DNA of 64,000 nt, from contig NZ_FOYO01000001.1 of NCBI RefSeq assembly GCF_900111945.1, positions 162,251 through 226,250 of the forward strand, in the 5' to 3' direction. Shown in pieces: positions 1 to 9,659 of the stretch. This DNA comes from Litoreibacter janthinus. GTDB lineage: Bacteria; Pseudomonadota; Alphaproteobacteria; Rhodobacterales; Rhodobacteraceae. A program made the translations under genes and the position numbers. The notes under the pieces are model-generated. The model did not search any database. It was not told where the DNA came from and was given only the letters and a program-made list of their open reading frames with translations. Each line of letters opens with the position of its first letter. Within the stretch, counting starts at the first letter, position 1.

Positions 1-590
1 CGACACAACCCTCGCTGCGGTGCGGCCCGTCAGACCAGACTTTCGCCGCAGGTGCGAAATCGAGCTTTCGGCGAACTGGTAGTCTGCGGACAGAGCAGAC
101 TTTTAAATACGGGTTCTGAGCACCGCGCTTCTTATAGAAAATCAATCTCTCGAATTGGCAGTCTTTAGCGCTCACTCAGATCTTGGCTGCACGACCTAAA
201 GTGATAAGAAGCAGACTTGTGCCATTTTTCGCACTTCTTTTCAGAACATCTCGAGCCGCTCATAAAATAATGGAAAACAACTATCTTGCCCCATATGAAT
301 CTCTACAACCTGTCAACAAAGCACATTTGTTAAAGCCCCAGTTACGAGTCTTGACTCCAAAAATGGGCGCGGATTCAAACGAAGTTCACGTATCCATGAA
401 TTCGGACTTGCCTTCTTGATCGAATCTGCTCCCCAAAAGCCATAACGTTACGTCATGCTGTGACCGAGATAGCGTTCTGCACTGTTGGGGCAGCCCGATA
501 TCAAATAGGTGTTATGTTTATTAACCATTTTCAATAGTTTCCTGCCACGTGTGAATACTGAAATTGCATTGAGACTAAAGGGCTTCTGAT
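1..590. repeat. Intergenic stretch with degenerate dispersed repeat
   Basis: No convincing gene. The first ~110 bases carry the degenerate repeat words seen in other long gaps of this window (TGCGGCCCGTCAGACCAGAC, AGTCTGCGGACAGAGCAGAC). The rest, up to the TTG start of the kinase at 591, is AT-richer and presumably holds its promoter, but no clear -35/-10 pair stands out. A 78-codon TTG-initiated frame at 183-419 has no recognisable domain and was not called. Confidence 0.5.
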
Positions 591-3500
591 TTGATTGGCG
601 TTTTTTCGAAACCGCAACTTGGCTGGGTCCCTGTCTTGATTGTGGCGATTAGCTTCACGGCAACTCTTTCACTGGCGTATTGGCTTGATGGAGACCAGAG
701 ACAAAAAAGTGAAGCCGTTTTTGGTGAGCTTACGGAAGATAATAGAGTAGCGCTTCTAGGCCGCCTTGAGAGTTACCAGCACGCCCTAATGGGTGCTGCA
801 GGTTACTATTCGGCTTCAGAAGAAGTTACCTCGGAGGAGTGGCGCGAATACGTTCAGTCGCTTTCTCTTTCTGATTGGTTGCCGGGTATTAACGGTATTG
901 GCATAATCCAACCCGTTGAAAAAATTGAGATTCCAGCTTTTTTAGAGACGGCGGCAGAGACAGGTGACCCGGATTTCAGGATACATCCGGAAACTGACTT
1001 GGATACTGCTTTTGTAATCAGGCATATTGAACCCGCCGCAAATAACTTGGAGGCGCTAGGGCTTGATATCGCTTTTGAAGATGGGCGCAGGCGTGCTGCG
1101 ATCCGCGCGCGCGACACAAGAACTCCGCAACTCACACAACGCATACTGCTCGTTCAAGATAGAACTAAGCAGCCCGGTTTTCTGCTGCTGAACCCGATCT
1201 TCCGACCTGAGAGCACTACCTTTCTGGGGTGGTCCTATATGCCATTCGTCGGAAGCAAAACTCTGCAAAACCTAACCCGTGCACAAACTCAATCGTTCTC
1301 GCTGACGGTGTATGACGGGAGCGAGCCTGATGAAGGCGCACTGATTTATGATGAGCGGGTTGCGAATTCGGACGGGCCGGCTTTCACGCGATCGCTTGTA
1401 GTCCAAGCATTTGGTCAGGATTGGCTACTCGTTTGGGAAAGCACTCCTCAATTTCAAGCTTCTGAGGCTCGGCATTCTGCAGTGTTGGCACTGGCGCTTG
1501 GACTGAACCTTACGACTCTTCTTGGCGCGCTTGCCACGATGCTTTTCCGAAAGGAGCGTGCCGTTCAAAAGCTCGCGGAAGAAAAAACGCGGGAGTCAGA
1601 GGCGCGCGAGCGCCAGACAACGTCGATCGTAGAAAATGCAATGGCTTCGATCGTGCTGCTCGACAGCGAAAATCACATCATTACTGCGAACAAGGCGACC
1701 TGTGAATTGTTCGCAGTGGACGAACGGGATTTGATCGGTGCACCACTCAGCAAGCTTGTGGATGAGATCGACCTTGTAAAATACGGTAGCTCCAAGCGGA
1801 TGAAGGCCACGACTTCAACGGGCATACCTCTTGTGTTGGACGGTCGATTGTCAAGCTGGCAGGCAATGGATGGAACCACGCAATCGGTTGTCATATTGCA
1901 GGATGTCACCAAGGAAGAAGCAAGTACCCAAAAACTGCGCGAGTCAGAGGATCGCTGGAACACCGTGCTTGTCGGTGCGGAGATCGGCGTGTTCGATGTG
2001 GATCTCAGAACGGGACAATCCATCGTATCGGATATGTGGAAGCATTTGATGGGTGTGCCAGCCAACACGGTCAACGTCGATGCTCAAAGACTGTTCCTTG
2101 AACGCATCCATCCGGATGACCTTGCTGTTTTGGAAGCGGCGGACGCAGACTGCATTGCGGGCAGAACTTCTAGGTCAGTCGCGCAATATCGCATGAAGTT
2201 TGGCGACAATGAATGGCGCTGGATGCGGTCGGATGCGGTAGTCGCCGAATGGGACGATAAAGGCCAGGCCGTTCGGCTCCTTGGCGCGCAAACGGACATT
2301 ACAGAGCTTAGACGCGCCCAAGAAAAACTGGAGCTCAGTGAGCAGCGGTTCAAATCCGTTTTGGACAATGCACCGGTTGGGATGGCCATGTGCGCAGAGA
2401 ACGGAGACTTTTTAGGCGTTAACGGCGCCTTGTGCACCCTAACGGGCTTCTCTGCGGAGTATATGGAATCCAGAAAACTGCGCGACGTCATGGTTCGTGA
2501 GGATTTTCTTCAACTATTGTCCAACGTGGAGGAGTTGCGGGCTCAAGGCTATAACTCTCTCAAAAGTGAGTGCCGCATGCTGACCAAAGACGGGGAGCCT
2601 AAGTGGGGGTTGGTTGGTGTCGCTTGGACAGCGGACGAAGTCACAAACGAAGATATGTATATCCTTCAGGTTCAAGATATTTCTGAGCTAAAGGAAGTAG
2701 AGAAAATGAAGGCGCAGTTTGTCTCGACGATGAGCCATGAGCTGCGAACGCCACTGACCTCGATCAAAGGCGCATTGTCACTTCTGGCGGGACAGCATGG
2801 ACCGCAGATGGAGGGATCTGCAAACAGACTTGTAAAAATCGCGCAACAAAACAGCGAACGCTTGATTGCCCTCGTAAATGATATTCTTGATCTGGAGAAG
2901 ATATCTTCGGGTCAATCTGAGTTCGACTGTTCTCGGACCAACATGAGCGAACTGGTGAGCCAGAAGATCGAACTGATGGAGCCGTTTGCAAAGCAGCACG
3001 GTGTCATCTTTCGAGGGCATTTTCCGACGATATCACCGCATGCAAACGTCGAGCCTGGACGCTTTCAGCAAGTCCTCTCCAACCTTCTCTCCAACGCCGC
3101 AAAATATTCATTTGACGATAGTATCGTCGATGTCTTTCTTGAGTTGGTGGATAATGATGTACGCGTCACCGTCTGTAATTCCGGCCCTGGGATCGCTGAA
3201 AGCTTCAAGCCCAAGATATTCATGCCCTTCCAACAGGCTGACAGCTCTGACACGCGTAGCAATGGGGGGACAGGCTTAGGCTTGAATATCTCGAAAAAGA
3301 TCATTGAACACATGGGCGGTGAAATCGGGTTTGACAGCGTCGTCGATGGGGAAACTCGTTTTTGGGTTACAATCCCAACGGCCGAGATTGAACTGGAGGA
3401 AGATAGCGAGGCTGCCGACACATCTTGTGACAGCAAACAGCCCATCAAGATTCTTCATTTAGAAGAAGACCAAGACTTCGCAGAGATCGTTCGCGATAGC

Positions 3501-3833
3501 TTCGGGAAACTCGCGAACGTGACGTCCGTCGGGAGTCTTGCTGCCGCTCAGAGGCAGATCAGCCATTCGAGCTACGACCTCATTATAGTCGACTGGGAAT
3601 TGCCAGATGGGCATGGTGAGGACCTATTTCCCAGCATCATAAGGCATCAAGCAAGCACGCCAGTTTTCGGGCTATCGGCGCAAGAGGTGCGAACGCGGAG
3701 CGATCTAATTGTTGCTGACCTTGTGAAATCACGCACTGACTTGAAAGACGTTGTTTCCAAAGCGATTAAGTGCGTCTATGCCCATCGCCAATCCTTGGAT
3801 TCAGCAAAAAGAGTGCCACCAGTCCTCGCTTGA
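591..3833 (+). CDS. CHASE/PAS hybrid histidine kinase with C-terminal receiver
   Basis: 1080-residue hybrid sensor kinase, TTG start. Seen: a membrane segment at about residues 13-32; an extracytoplasmic CHASE-like domain (about 75-280, with QHALMGAAGYYSAS); a second membrane segment (about 296-318); three PAS/PAC modules (about 345-455, 460-585, 590-710); HisKA with phospho-acceptor His716 in MSHELRTPLTSIKG; HATPase_c with NAAKYS and GGTGLGLNISKKI; and a receiver domain with phospho-acceptor Asp1001 in IVDWELPDGHG. The receiver has LEEDQD as its acidic pocket and its conserved Lys is followed by Ser rather than Pro, so it is somewhat divergent. By family knowledge CHASE binds small extracellular ligands; the ligand here cannot be told. 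It heads a plus-strand run with a second kinase and a lone receiver, and faces an HPt gene, which suggests a multistep phosphorelay. Confidence 0.93.
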   Translation: MIGVFSKPQLGWVPVLIVAISFTATLSLAYWLDGDQRQKSEAVFGELTEDNRVALLGRLESYQHALMGAAGYYSASEEVTSEEWREYVQSLSLSDWLPGINGIGIIQPVEKIEIPAFLETAAETGDPDFRIHPETDLDTAFVIRHIEPAANNLEALGLDIAFEDGRRRAAIRARDTRTPQLTQRILLVQDRTKQPGFLLLNPIFRPESTTFLGWSYMPFVGSKTLQNLTRAQTQSFSLTVYDGSEPDEGALIYDERVANSDGPAFTRSLVVQAFGQDWLLVWESTPQFQASEARHSAVLALALGLNLTTLLGALATMLFRKERAVQKLAEEKTRESEARERQTTSIVENAMASIVLLDSENHIITANKATCELFAVDERDLIGAPLSKLVDEIDLVKYGSSKRMKATTSTGIPLVLDGRLSSWQAMDGTTQSVVILQDVTKEEASTQKLRESEDRWNTVLVGAEIGVFDVDLRTGQSIVSDMWKHLMGVPANTVNVDAQRLFLERIHPDDLAVLEAADADCIAGRTSRSVAQYRMKFGDNEWRWMRSDAVVAEWDDKGQAVRLLGAQTDITELRRAQEKLELSEQRFKSVLDNAPVGMAMCAENGDFLGVNGALCTLTGFSAEYMESRKLRDVMVREDFLQLLSNVEELRAQGYNSLKSECRMLTKDGEPKWGLVGVAWTADEVTNEDMYILQVQDISELKEVEKMKAQFVSTMSHELRTPLTSIKGALSLLAGQHGPQMEGSANRLVKIAQQNSERLIALVNDILDLEKISSGQSEFDCSRTNMSELVSQKIELMEPFAKQHGVIFRGHFPTISPHANVEPGRFQQVLSNLLSNAAKYSFDDSIVDVFLELVDNDVRVTVCNSGPGIAESFKPKIFMPFQQADSSDTRSNGGTGLGLNISKKIIEHMGGEIGFDSVVDGETRFWVTIPTAEIELEEDSEAADTSCDSKQPIKILHLEEDQDFAEIVRDSFGKLANVTSVGSLAAAQRQISHSSYDLIIVDWELPDGHGEDLFPSIIRHQASTPVFGLSAQEVRTRSDLIVADLVKSRTDLKDVVSKAIKCVYAHRQSLDSAKRVPPVLA

Positions 3834-3938
3834 GATTTCACAACAATGCCTCATTTTCGGCATCTAGCTAACGACAATTACCTACATCTTTAACGCGGAA
3901 GCGACCTATGGAACTGGTCGCTTGGATTGTAGGTAGAG

Positions 3939-5609
3939 ATGGTGAAGAAAACAGTGACCCGCGCGATGCAATTGGCCCATAGGCCAATGGCGATTGGGCT
4001 TTGGGCATCTCTTACAATGCCAGATACAGCTTGGGCTGCTCCGTCATTGGGCTCGTATTCGAGTTTCGTCGCTTTTGGGCTCGGAGTTTGTACCGCGGCG
4101 GCGCTGGTTTCAGGTTTACACTACAAAACGAAACAAGGGAAAAACGCCAAGCTCACAAGCAAAGAGTTGGAAAACCGGCTTAAAGCACTCGATGAGCACT
4201 CCATCGTCAGCATCACTGACGCGAACGCTCGAATTATCGAGGTAAACCAGAAGTTTATTGAGACGCTCGGGTATAGTTCCGACGAACTGATCGGGAACGA
4301 AACTAACCTTATCTATCCTGAATGCGAACTTGACCTGTACCAAGAGATTAAGACCACTTTGGCGCAGGGCAAGACCTGGGCCGGAGAGATGCAACTCAAA
4401 ACTAAAAGCGGTCGCCCGATTTGGACGCAGACCACCATTTCCCCGCTCTTTTCCGCCGATGGGCGTCATGTGAGCAGCATTTCTGTTCGAACAGACATCT
4501 CAAAGATCAAGCAGGCCCAAAGCGAGCAGGACATGCGTTGCACGCTGCACATGTTACGCGATGAGGTTTACGTTTTTGACGCGGAAACGCAGCGGTTCAC
4601 GTATATGAATCAGGCTGCTATGGACCGCCACGGCTGGAACGAAGCTGAATACAAAGTTAAAACCCCTGCGGATGCAATTCCAGGATATAGTCCCGACGAG
4701 TTCCATAAACGTGCGCAACCATTACTCAATGGCGAGCATCAGCAGCTAACTTACCAGGTAAACGTTGGTGACACACCTTTGGAAATCAGGCTGCAGCAAT
4801 CCACTAGCAAGGATGGTCGCGTTCAGTTCGTTGCATTTGCAAACGACATTTCAGAACGGTTGGTGCATGAACAAGCCAAGAATGATTTTGTCTCAACTGT
4901 CAGCCATGAACTTCGTTCGCCGCTAACATCTATCAAAGGTGGGCTCGGGCTTGTGTTGTCAGGCGCGACGGGGAACCTCTCGGACAAGAGCCGTTCACTG
5001 TTGGAGATCGCACATCGAAACTCCGACAGGCTTGTTCTGCTGATCAATGACATTCTTGACCTAGAGAAAATTGCTTCTGGCCAAAGACAGCTTGAGATAG
5101 CGCCGACGGATATTCGTACGCTGATTCAGGATGCTGCAACGGCAAATGAAGCATTTTGCTCGCAGTATGGTGTTTGCATTAGGGTCGTGAGCGAAAACCG
5201 CCCTTACATCGTGGAGTGCGATTCAGGGCAGATTTTCCAGATCCTGAACAACTTAATATCAAACGCCGCGAAATTCTCGAAATCAGAGGATGAAATCGTA
5301 GTGAGTCTCGCGGCCGATGGCCCTGATACGCTTATCAGCGTCCGGGACTATGGGGTTGGCATACCGGCGGATGCCCAAGCGACAATTTTTGATCGTTTCA
5401 CACAGGTGCCCGGTCAGGACCGCAAAGCAAAAGGTGGCACGGGACTGGGCCTGAGCATCGTGAAAGCGATTGCCGAGCAACACCAGGGCACCGTAACGCT
5501 AGAAAGCTCTGAGGGTGCCGGGACTACATTTACAGTTCGCCTCCCCACCCGCTCTGACGCCGGGGGCACATTGCCGCACAGCGTCGATATGCTGGACGCG
5601 GCCCAATAA
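3939..5609 (+). CDS. PAS-domain sensor histidine kinase
   Basis: 556 residues, ATG start preceded by GGTAGAG. The N-terminus has a hydrophobic segment ending in an AWAAP signal-like site, followed by a second hydrophobic stretch (about 45-62), so it is probably membrane-anchored. Two PAS modules follow (about 75-190 and 195-305), then HisKA with His323 in VSHELRSPLTSIKG, then HATPase_c with NAAKFSKSEDE, DYGVGIP and GGTGLGLSIVKAI. It lacks its own receiver. The HisKA region is closely similar to those of the kinases at 591 and 8028, so the three kinases look like paralogues. The lone receiver starting 31 bases downstream is the likely phosphorylation target. Confidence 0.93.
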   Translation: MVKKTVTRAMQLAHRPMAIGLWASLTMPDTAWAAPSLGSYSSFVAFGLGVCTAAALVSGLHYKTKQGKNAKLTSKELENRLKALDEHSIVSITDANARIIEVNQKFIETLGYSSDELIGNETNLIYPECELDLYQEIKTTLAQGKTWAGEMQLKTKSGRPIWTQTTISPLFSADGRHVSSISVRTDISKIKQAQSEQDMRCTLHMLRDEVYVFDAETQRFTYMNQAAMDRHGWNEAEYKVKTPADAIPGYSPDEFHKRAQPLLNGEHQQLTYQVNVGDTPLEIRLQQSTSKDGRVQFVAFANDISERLVHEQAKNDFVSTVSHELRSPLTSIKGGLGLVLSGATGNLSDKSRSLLEIAHRNSDRLVLLINDILDLEKIASGQRQLEIAPTDIRTLIQDAATANEAFCSQYGVCIRVVSENRPYIVECDSGQIFQILNNLISNAAKFSKSEDEIVVSLAADGPDTLISVRDYGVGIPADAQATIFDRFTQVPGQDRKAKGGTGLGLSIVKAIAEQHQGTVTLESSEGAGTTFTVRLPTRSDAGGTLPHSVDMLDAAQ

Positions 5610-5640
5610 GTCACTAGGGTGACTTAAAAAGAGTTGAGTC

Positions 5641-6018
5641 ATGCCAGATCAAATTAAAGTGCTACATGTCGACGATGATGGCGATATCCGCGAAATTACT
5701 TTGCTCGCACTAGAAACCGTTGGCCTGATGGAAGTGGTTCAAGCGTCCTCGGGGGCGGAGGCTTTGGCAAAAGTACAATCCTTTAAGCCAGACGTCTTTT
5801 TGCTGGACGTAATGATGCCGGAAATGAGTGGTGAGGAGCTATTAGCGCGCCTTCGTACAAACCCCGATCTGGACAATACGCCCTGCATTTTTATGACGGC
5901 ACGGGTTCAAAGCAACGAGATTTCAGGGTTGATTGAAAATGGTGCCATAGACGTCATTCAAAAGCCGTTCGACCCAATGACCTTGGCCCACCAAATCAAA
6001 GAGATAATCAAGAAGTAG
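5641..6018 (+). CDS. Single-domain response regulator (CheY/DivK-like)
   Basis: 125 residues forming only a receiver domain: acidic pocket VDDDGD near residue 11, phospho-acceptor Asp56 in LLDVMMPEM, FMTAR switch Thr, and Lys108 in QKPF. No output domain. It follows the PAS kinase by 31 bases in the same direction; a short hairpin (AGTCAC/GTGACT, about 5609-5626) lies in between. Such proteins pass phosphate to an HPt domain or act by protein binding, and an HPt gene lies convergently 10 bases away. A decayed paralogue of this gene is at 7575-7763. Confidence 0.93.
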   Translation: MPDQIKVLHVDDDGDIREITLLALETVGLMEVVQASSGAEALAKVQSFKPDVFLLDVMMPEMSGEELLARLRTNPDLDNTPCIFMTARVQSNEISGLIENGAIDVIQKPFDPMTLAHQIKEIIKK

Positions 6019-6028
6019 GTTAGATTGC

Positions 6029-6379
6029 CTAACCCGCACTGTGAGCTTGTACAACTTTGACGCCGGCCTCTATCAGCTCATCAACTTGGCCCTGAATTTT
6101 TTTGATAGAGTTTTCATTACAATTTTCAGCGCAGAAACTCGCAATAGAATGATCTACCAACGCAGCAATTTGCCCTAACTCGCTGAACCCAATTACAGCT
6201 GCGGTTCCTGCGATCTTATGGGCCTCTGCTTGAATGCTGGCCAACGCGCGCGCGCGACGTTGAGGCAGCGCGATGCCGTCGATCTCTAACTCCAGTTTGT
6301 CGAGTCTTTCGTCCAGCAACGCCAAAAATCTCAGCCTTATGTGACTGAGCCCAGACTCCACTACACTTTGTTGCATCAC
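6029..6379 (-). CDS. HPt phosphotransfer protein
   Basis: 116 residues with the histidine phosphotransfer signature AEAHKIAGTAAVIGFSEL; His54 is the predicted phospho-acceptor. Length and all-helical composition fit a stand-alone HPt. Its ATG overlaps the stop of the upstream receiver gene by 4 bases (ATGA), so the two are translationally coupled and probably work together. Together with the hybrid kinase at 591 it completes the parts list for a His-Asp-His-Asp relay. Confidence 0.9.
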   Translation of the reverse strand: MMQQSVVESGLSHIRLRFLALLDERLDKLELEIDGIALPQRRARALASIQAEAHKIAGTAAVIGFSELGQIAALVDHSIASFCAENCNENSIKKIQGQVDELIEAGVKVVQAHSAG

Positions 6380-7359
6380 TGAAGAGCACCTAGTCGGAAT
6401 AATGAGTTCTTGCGCTTATTGCGGCCGAACGATCCGGTGTGTAGGGGTTCCGCTTCGACTTTAGCACTTGCTTCAAAAATAGCGCGGCGAATTGAGTCGG
6501 CCCCCCGAAAACGCAAAGGAACCACATCGCCCACCAGTATATTCATCATTAGTGGTCTTCCGTCGCCATAACACGGTTCAATCGCTTCCAAACCGTGCGC
6601 AATTTCATTTGGCAGCTGCTCTAACAGCTCGTTGGTTATACCCTCTGCCACGCAAATAAAGGTCCCGTTCCCATTATGCGCCATCAGAAACTGGCGGAAA
6701 GGGATTGCGGATGTCATCGCATCAGCGGCGTCTGTTAGCGCGCAGATGTATTCGTAATCGTTCATTGATCCGTAGAGACGGTCAATATTGCCAATCCTAA
6801 ATGCCAGAAGAGAAGAGTTGAAAAGAGACCCGCGACCAAGTTGTTTTAAATAGTTATGGAACACCGGAAGCGGGAGCATGTGGTCGATGTCTTGGACTGG
6901 ATGTGCATCTTCTAACGCGATTTGGCGATCTTGAGGCTGTTTATCGCGCAAAGAGCCGGAGATATCAGTCAGAATCTTCTGATCATGCGCCAGTCGACTT
7001 GCAACCGTCATGCGCGTCCGAAGCTCATAGATTTCGAATGGCTTGGTGATGTAGTCCGTCGCCCCCGCTTGGAAGGCGCGGTCGATGTAAGCCTTGTCTG
7101 ACATTGCTGTCAGCATCAGGATCGGCGTGTCTCTATAGCGCGCAATCTGACGTGTCCATTTCGTTAACGAAATGCCGTCCATATCGGGCATCTGAATGTC
7201 GAAAAGGAGCACGTCGAAACCGACATTGTCGTTTCGGAGTATTGAGAGCCCCTCACGTCCAGACTGCGCACATGTAACATCTTCGTACCCAAATGTAGAA
7301 AGCACCTCATTTAGGATGTCCAGAACGACTGGATCGTCATCAACTGCCAATATACGCAT
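6376..7359 (-). CDS. Response regulator with degenerate GGDEF-like output domain
   Basis: 327 residues. Residues 1-120 are a good receiver: VDDDP, Asp54 in LFDIQMPDMDG, LTAMS, and Lys in ITKPFEIYEL. The remaining ~200 residues carry a sequence that reads like a GGDEF domain without the catalytic motif: FRIGNIDRLYG corresponds to the usual substrate-site strand, and NGNGTF sits where GGDEF/GGEEF would be. If so it cannot make c-di-GMP and would act by binding. This assignment of the output domain is inference; the receiver is certain. Coupled by a 4-base overlap to the HPt gene downstream. Confidence 0.82.
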   Translation of the reverse strand: MRILAVDDDPVVLDILNEVLSTFGYEDVTCAQSGREGLSILRNDNVGFDVLLFDIQMPDMDGISLTKWTRQIARYRDTPILMLTAMSDKAYIDRAFQAGATDYITKPFEIYELRTRMTVASRLAHDQKILTDISGSLRDKQPQDRQIALEDAHPVQDIDHMLPLPVFHNYLKQLGRGSLFNSSLLAFRIGNIDRLYGSMNDYEYICALTDAADAMTSAIPFRQFLMAHNGNGTFICVAEGITNELLEQLPNEIAHGLEAIEPCYGDGRPLMMNILVGDVVPLRFRGADSIRRAIFEASAKVEAEPLHTGSFGRNKRKNSLFRLGALQ

Positions 7360-7574
7360 AGAATAGCCCCTTGTGTTCTTAACCTTCTCTAAAAATCACT
7401 CATTAAAATCACGGTCTCTCATTAAACCTTGCATCTAAACTCAGGCAAGAATGGGGCGAGAAAGAGGATTGTTTCCGAGTATCACTCAATTGAACGACTT
7501 GTGGCAAAATCTCTACATGTCAGTTTCATCCAAGTTCTCTTAAGATCGAAACCAGAAAAGGTTCGAAGTCTTCG

Positions 7575-7763
7575 CTATGCTCCCGTAGTGTCCATATTTG
7601 GCATCATCACATCAACAAGGAACACGTCGGGCTCATGGCCTGGCGCCACTTCGAGAGCTGGTTAGTCATAGGAGCATTGGTAGTCGATCAGCCCGCCAAC
7701 CGTTTCAAGTGCTATATTTGAGATTTCCAGTATATCCGGGTCATCACCTACACGAAGGATCAT
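7575..7763 (-). pseudogene. Decayed single-domain response regulator
   Basis: Reading the minus strand from an ATG at 7763 gives VGDDPDILEISNIALETVGG, an in-frame TAA at 7664-7662, then PDVFLVDVMMPNM and a TAG at 7577-7575. These segments align with VDDDGDIREITLLALETVG and PDVFLLDVMMPEM of the intact receiver at 5641, in the same order and spacing. The C-terminal third with the conserved Lys is missing. It lies directly downstream of the kinase gene at 8028, mirroring the kinase-receiver order on the plus strand, so the cluster probably arose by duplication and this copy has died. Confidence 0.8.
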
Positions 7764-8027
7764 GGGTGAGTCTTTTGGTATAATAAATGCGTTTTAAATC
7801 AAGCATTTACTTTAGAGCTTCTCTAACCGTTAAATCAGGTCGTAGCCGTTCTGGGATGTGGTCCCCGCGATTACCGGACTCCCAGAGAACAACTAGATTT
7901 CCATCTATTCAGCCAACTATTAGGAGATGTGAGTTCCGGATCTGCTGCGGACTATTGCCCCCATCGGGTGGTCTTCGGTTTAAAGCGTCCCGCTTGATAG
8001 GTAGAGCTAGATCGTCAAGCTATCTTG
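7764..8027. other. Non-coding remnant between kinase and receiver pseudogene
   Basis: No open frame or recognisable motif found on either strand. Together with the pseudogene at 7575 and the 215 bases below it, it makes a 670-base decayed interval within the minus-strand signalling operon. Confidence 0.4.
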
Positions 8028-9659
8028 CTATTTTATCCGATCGGCGGATGCAGGCGCGAAAGAGATGTTGAAAGTCGTGCCTTCGCCCTCCGAACTCTCC
8101 ATCTGAATTTCGCCACCGAAACGATCGACAATTGTTTTTACAATACTCATTCCCAAACCAGTGCCCGACTGACCTTCTGCATAGCTTCCGGGCGCTCGGG
8201 TAAAGCGATCAAAGAGAGTCTTCCTTATTGTGACAGGGATACCGTTTCCGTAGTCGCGCACCCAAAAACCAAAGCCATCTGCAGTGGTGCCAGCTTCAAC
8301 GAAGCTTCCGGGCGGGGACGCCTTCACGGCATTCGACAAAAGGTTGCTCATGACTTGTAATAGGCGATTTTCATCTCCTTGGATCCAACCGCCGGCGGCT
8401 TCACTATCGATGGCGGTCACCCTGACATTATGCTCGGCAGCGTAAGGACGTATTTCCTCGATGGCGCGCTGTAAGACATCGAACAAACTGACTTTGTGCA
8501 TGTCGTTAAAGGTGTCTTTCGAAGTATATTTTTCAAAGTCTAGAATGTCTTCGACCAACTGCGTCAGGCGTTCTGTATTCCGCAACGCCGTGTCGAGCAT
8601 TTTTTGCATTCCTGCAGATAAATTCCCTCGCTCTATCGCGAGCAATTTGAGTGCCCCCATAACGGAAGTAATCGGTGTCCGGAGTTCGTGAGAGACTGTC
8701 GCAATAAGCTCATCGCGCGCCTGATCAAGGGCTTTCCTGTCGCTAATGTCACGTGCTACCCCTACCAACCCGAGCCGGTTATTGGCCTCGTTGCGCAAGG
8801 GTGCAATGAAAACTTCGCCGTCGAATGTCGAACCGTCTCGCTTCCGCAGGCCCATTTCAAACCGATCGATTGGTTCCTTTATCGCCTTGCGAAAAATGCG
8901 CTCGCCTTGTTGTTCGTATTCATCGAGACTGGCGTAAAGGATAGACCCATTTCGCCCGATGAGTTCGTTGCGACTGAAGCCGAACAGGCGCTCCGTGGCG
9001 GCGTTAACCATCTGGATCTGCTGGTCACTGTCCGTCGCAATGATTGCATCTGGCACGGCCTCAATGACCGAATTGAGCAGCATCGTCTGTTCGGCAAGCT
9101 TCCGAGCCGTGCCCCATTTCAGCCATTCCTGACCGAGCCATCGGCCAAATAGTCCCACCAGTTCAATTTCCATTGATGTGAACGGAGTTCGTGTGTCACG
9201 GCCAGAAAAGTTCAGTGTGCCAACACTCTCTGCTCCCACGCGCAATGGAACCCCGATATAGCTTTCAAGGCCGAAACCTATATAACATGGGTGACTTGCG
9301 ATTTCGGACTGCCCCGCATGGTGAAAATGCCGCACGCCTTCAGCAGCGAGCGTATGAATGCAATAGGTTCTCGAGACGTCAAATGATGAACCTGGCTCTG
9401 GTGCCCAATCCGGCCCAGCAGTGTATTGAACTTCGTAGTCGGTCCCATTGATCCGGCTGACGATTCCAAGAGGCAAGCCAAGAACATCACATCCCAGCTC
9501 AAGAAGCCGCGAAATTTTGTCATCCAATTCGATCGAGGGATCAAGCGACAGGAAAAAGAGCTGCCGCAAAGCGTCGTCATGACGGGTGAGAGAGGTGCCA
9601 CTACCTTTCAGTGCGGTTGGTATATCGATGCTTGTCAATGCGCCTTGTCCGATCTGCAC
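8028..9659 (-). CDS. GAF-PAS sensor histidine kinase
   Basis: 543 residues, GTG start at 9659. No membrane segment is seen, so it is probably cytosolic. Order: GAF domain (about 40-185, with ESYIGVPLRVGAESVGTLNF), PAS/PAC (about 190-310, with VPDAIIATDSDQQIQMVNAA), HisKA with His324 in VSHELRTPITSVMG, HATPase_c with NAVKASPPGS, DYGNGIP and SGTGLGMSIVKTIV. No receiver is attached. It heads a minus-strand series with the dead receiver, the receiver/degenerate-GGDEF gene and the HPt gene. GAF domains bind small ligands or chromophores; no bilin-type Cys could be assigned. Confidence 0.92.
   Translation of the reverse strand: MQIGQGALTSIDIPTALKGSGTSLTRHDDALRQLFFLSLDPSIELDDKISRLLELGCDVLGLPLGIVSRINGTDYEVQYTAGPDWAPEPGSSFDVSRTYCIHTLAAEGVRHFHHAGQSEIASHPCYIGFGLESYIGVPLRVGAESVGTLNFSGRDTRTPFTSMEIELVGLFGRWLGQEWLKWGTARKLAEQTMLLNSVIEAVPDAIIATDSDQQIQMVNAATERLFGFSRNELIGRNGSILYASLDEYEQQGERIFRKAIKEPIDRFEMGLRKRDGSTFDGEVFIAPLRNEANNRLGLVGVARDISDRKALDQARDELIATVSHELRTPITSVMGALKLLAIERGNLSAGMQKMLDTALRNTERLTQLVEDILDFEKYTSKDTFNDMHKVSLFDVLQRAIEEIRPYAAEHNVRVTAIDSEAAGGWIQGDENRLLQVMSNLLSNAVKASPPGSFVEAGTTADGFGFWVRDYGNGIPVTIRKTLFDRFTRAPGSYAEGQSGTGLGMSIVKTIVDRFGGEIQMESSEGEGTTFNISFAPASADRIK

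Noticed and set aside
183-419. 78-codon TTG-initiated frame on the plus strand
   Set aside because: No domain, no ribosome site, overlaps the end of a repeat-rich region; composition looks random.
7429-7665. 78-codon plus-strand frame
   Set aside because: Antisense to the receiver pseudogene, whose conserved segments explain the bases better.
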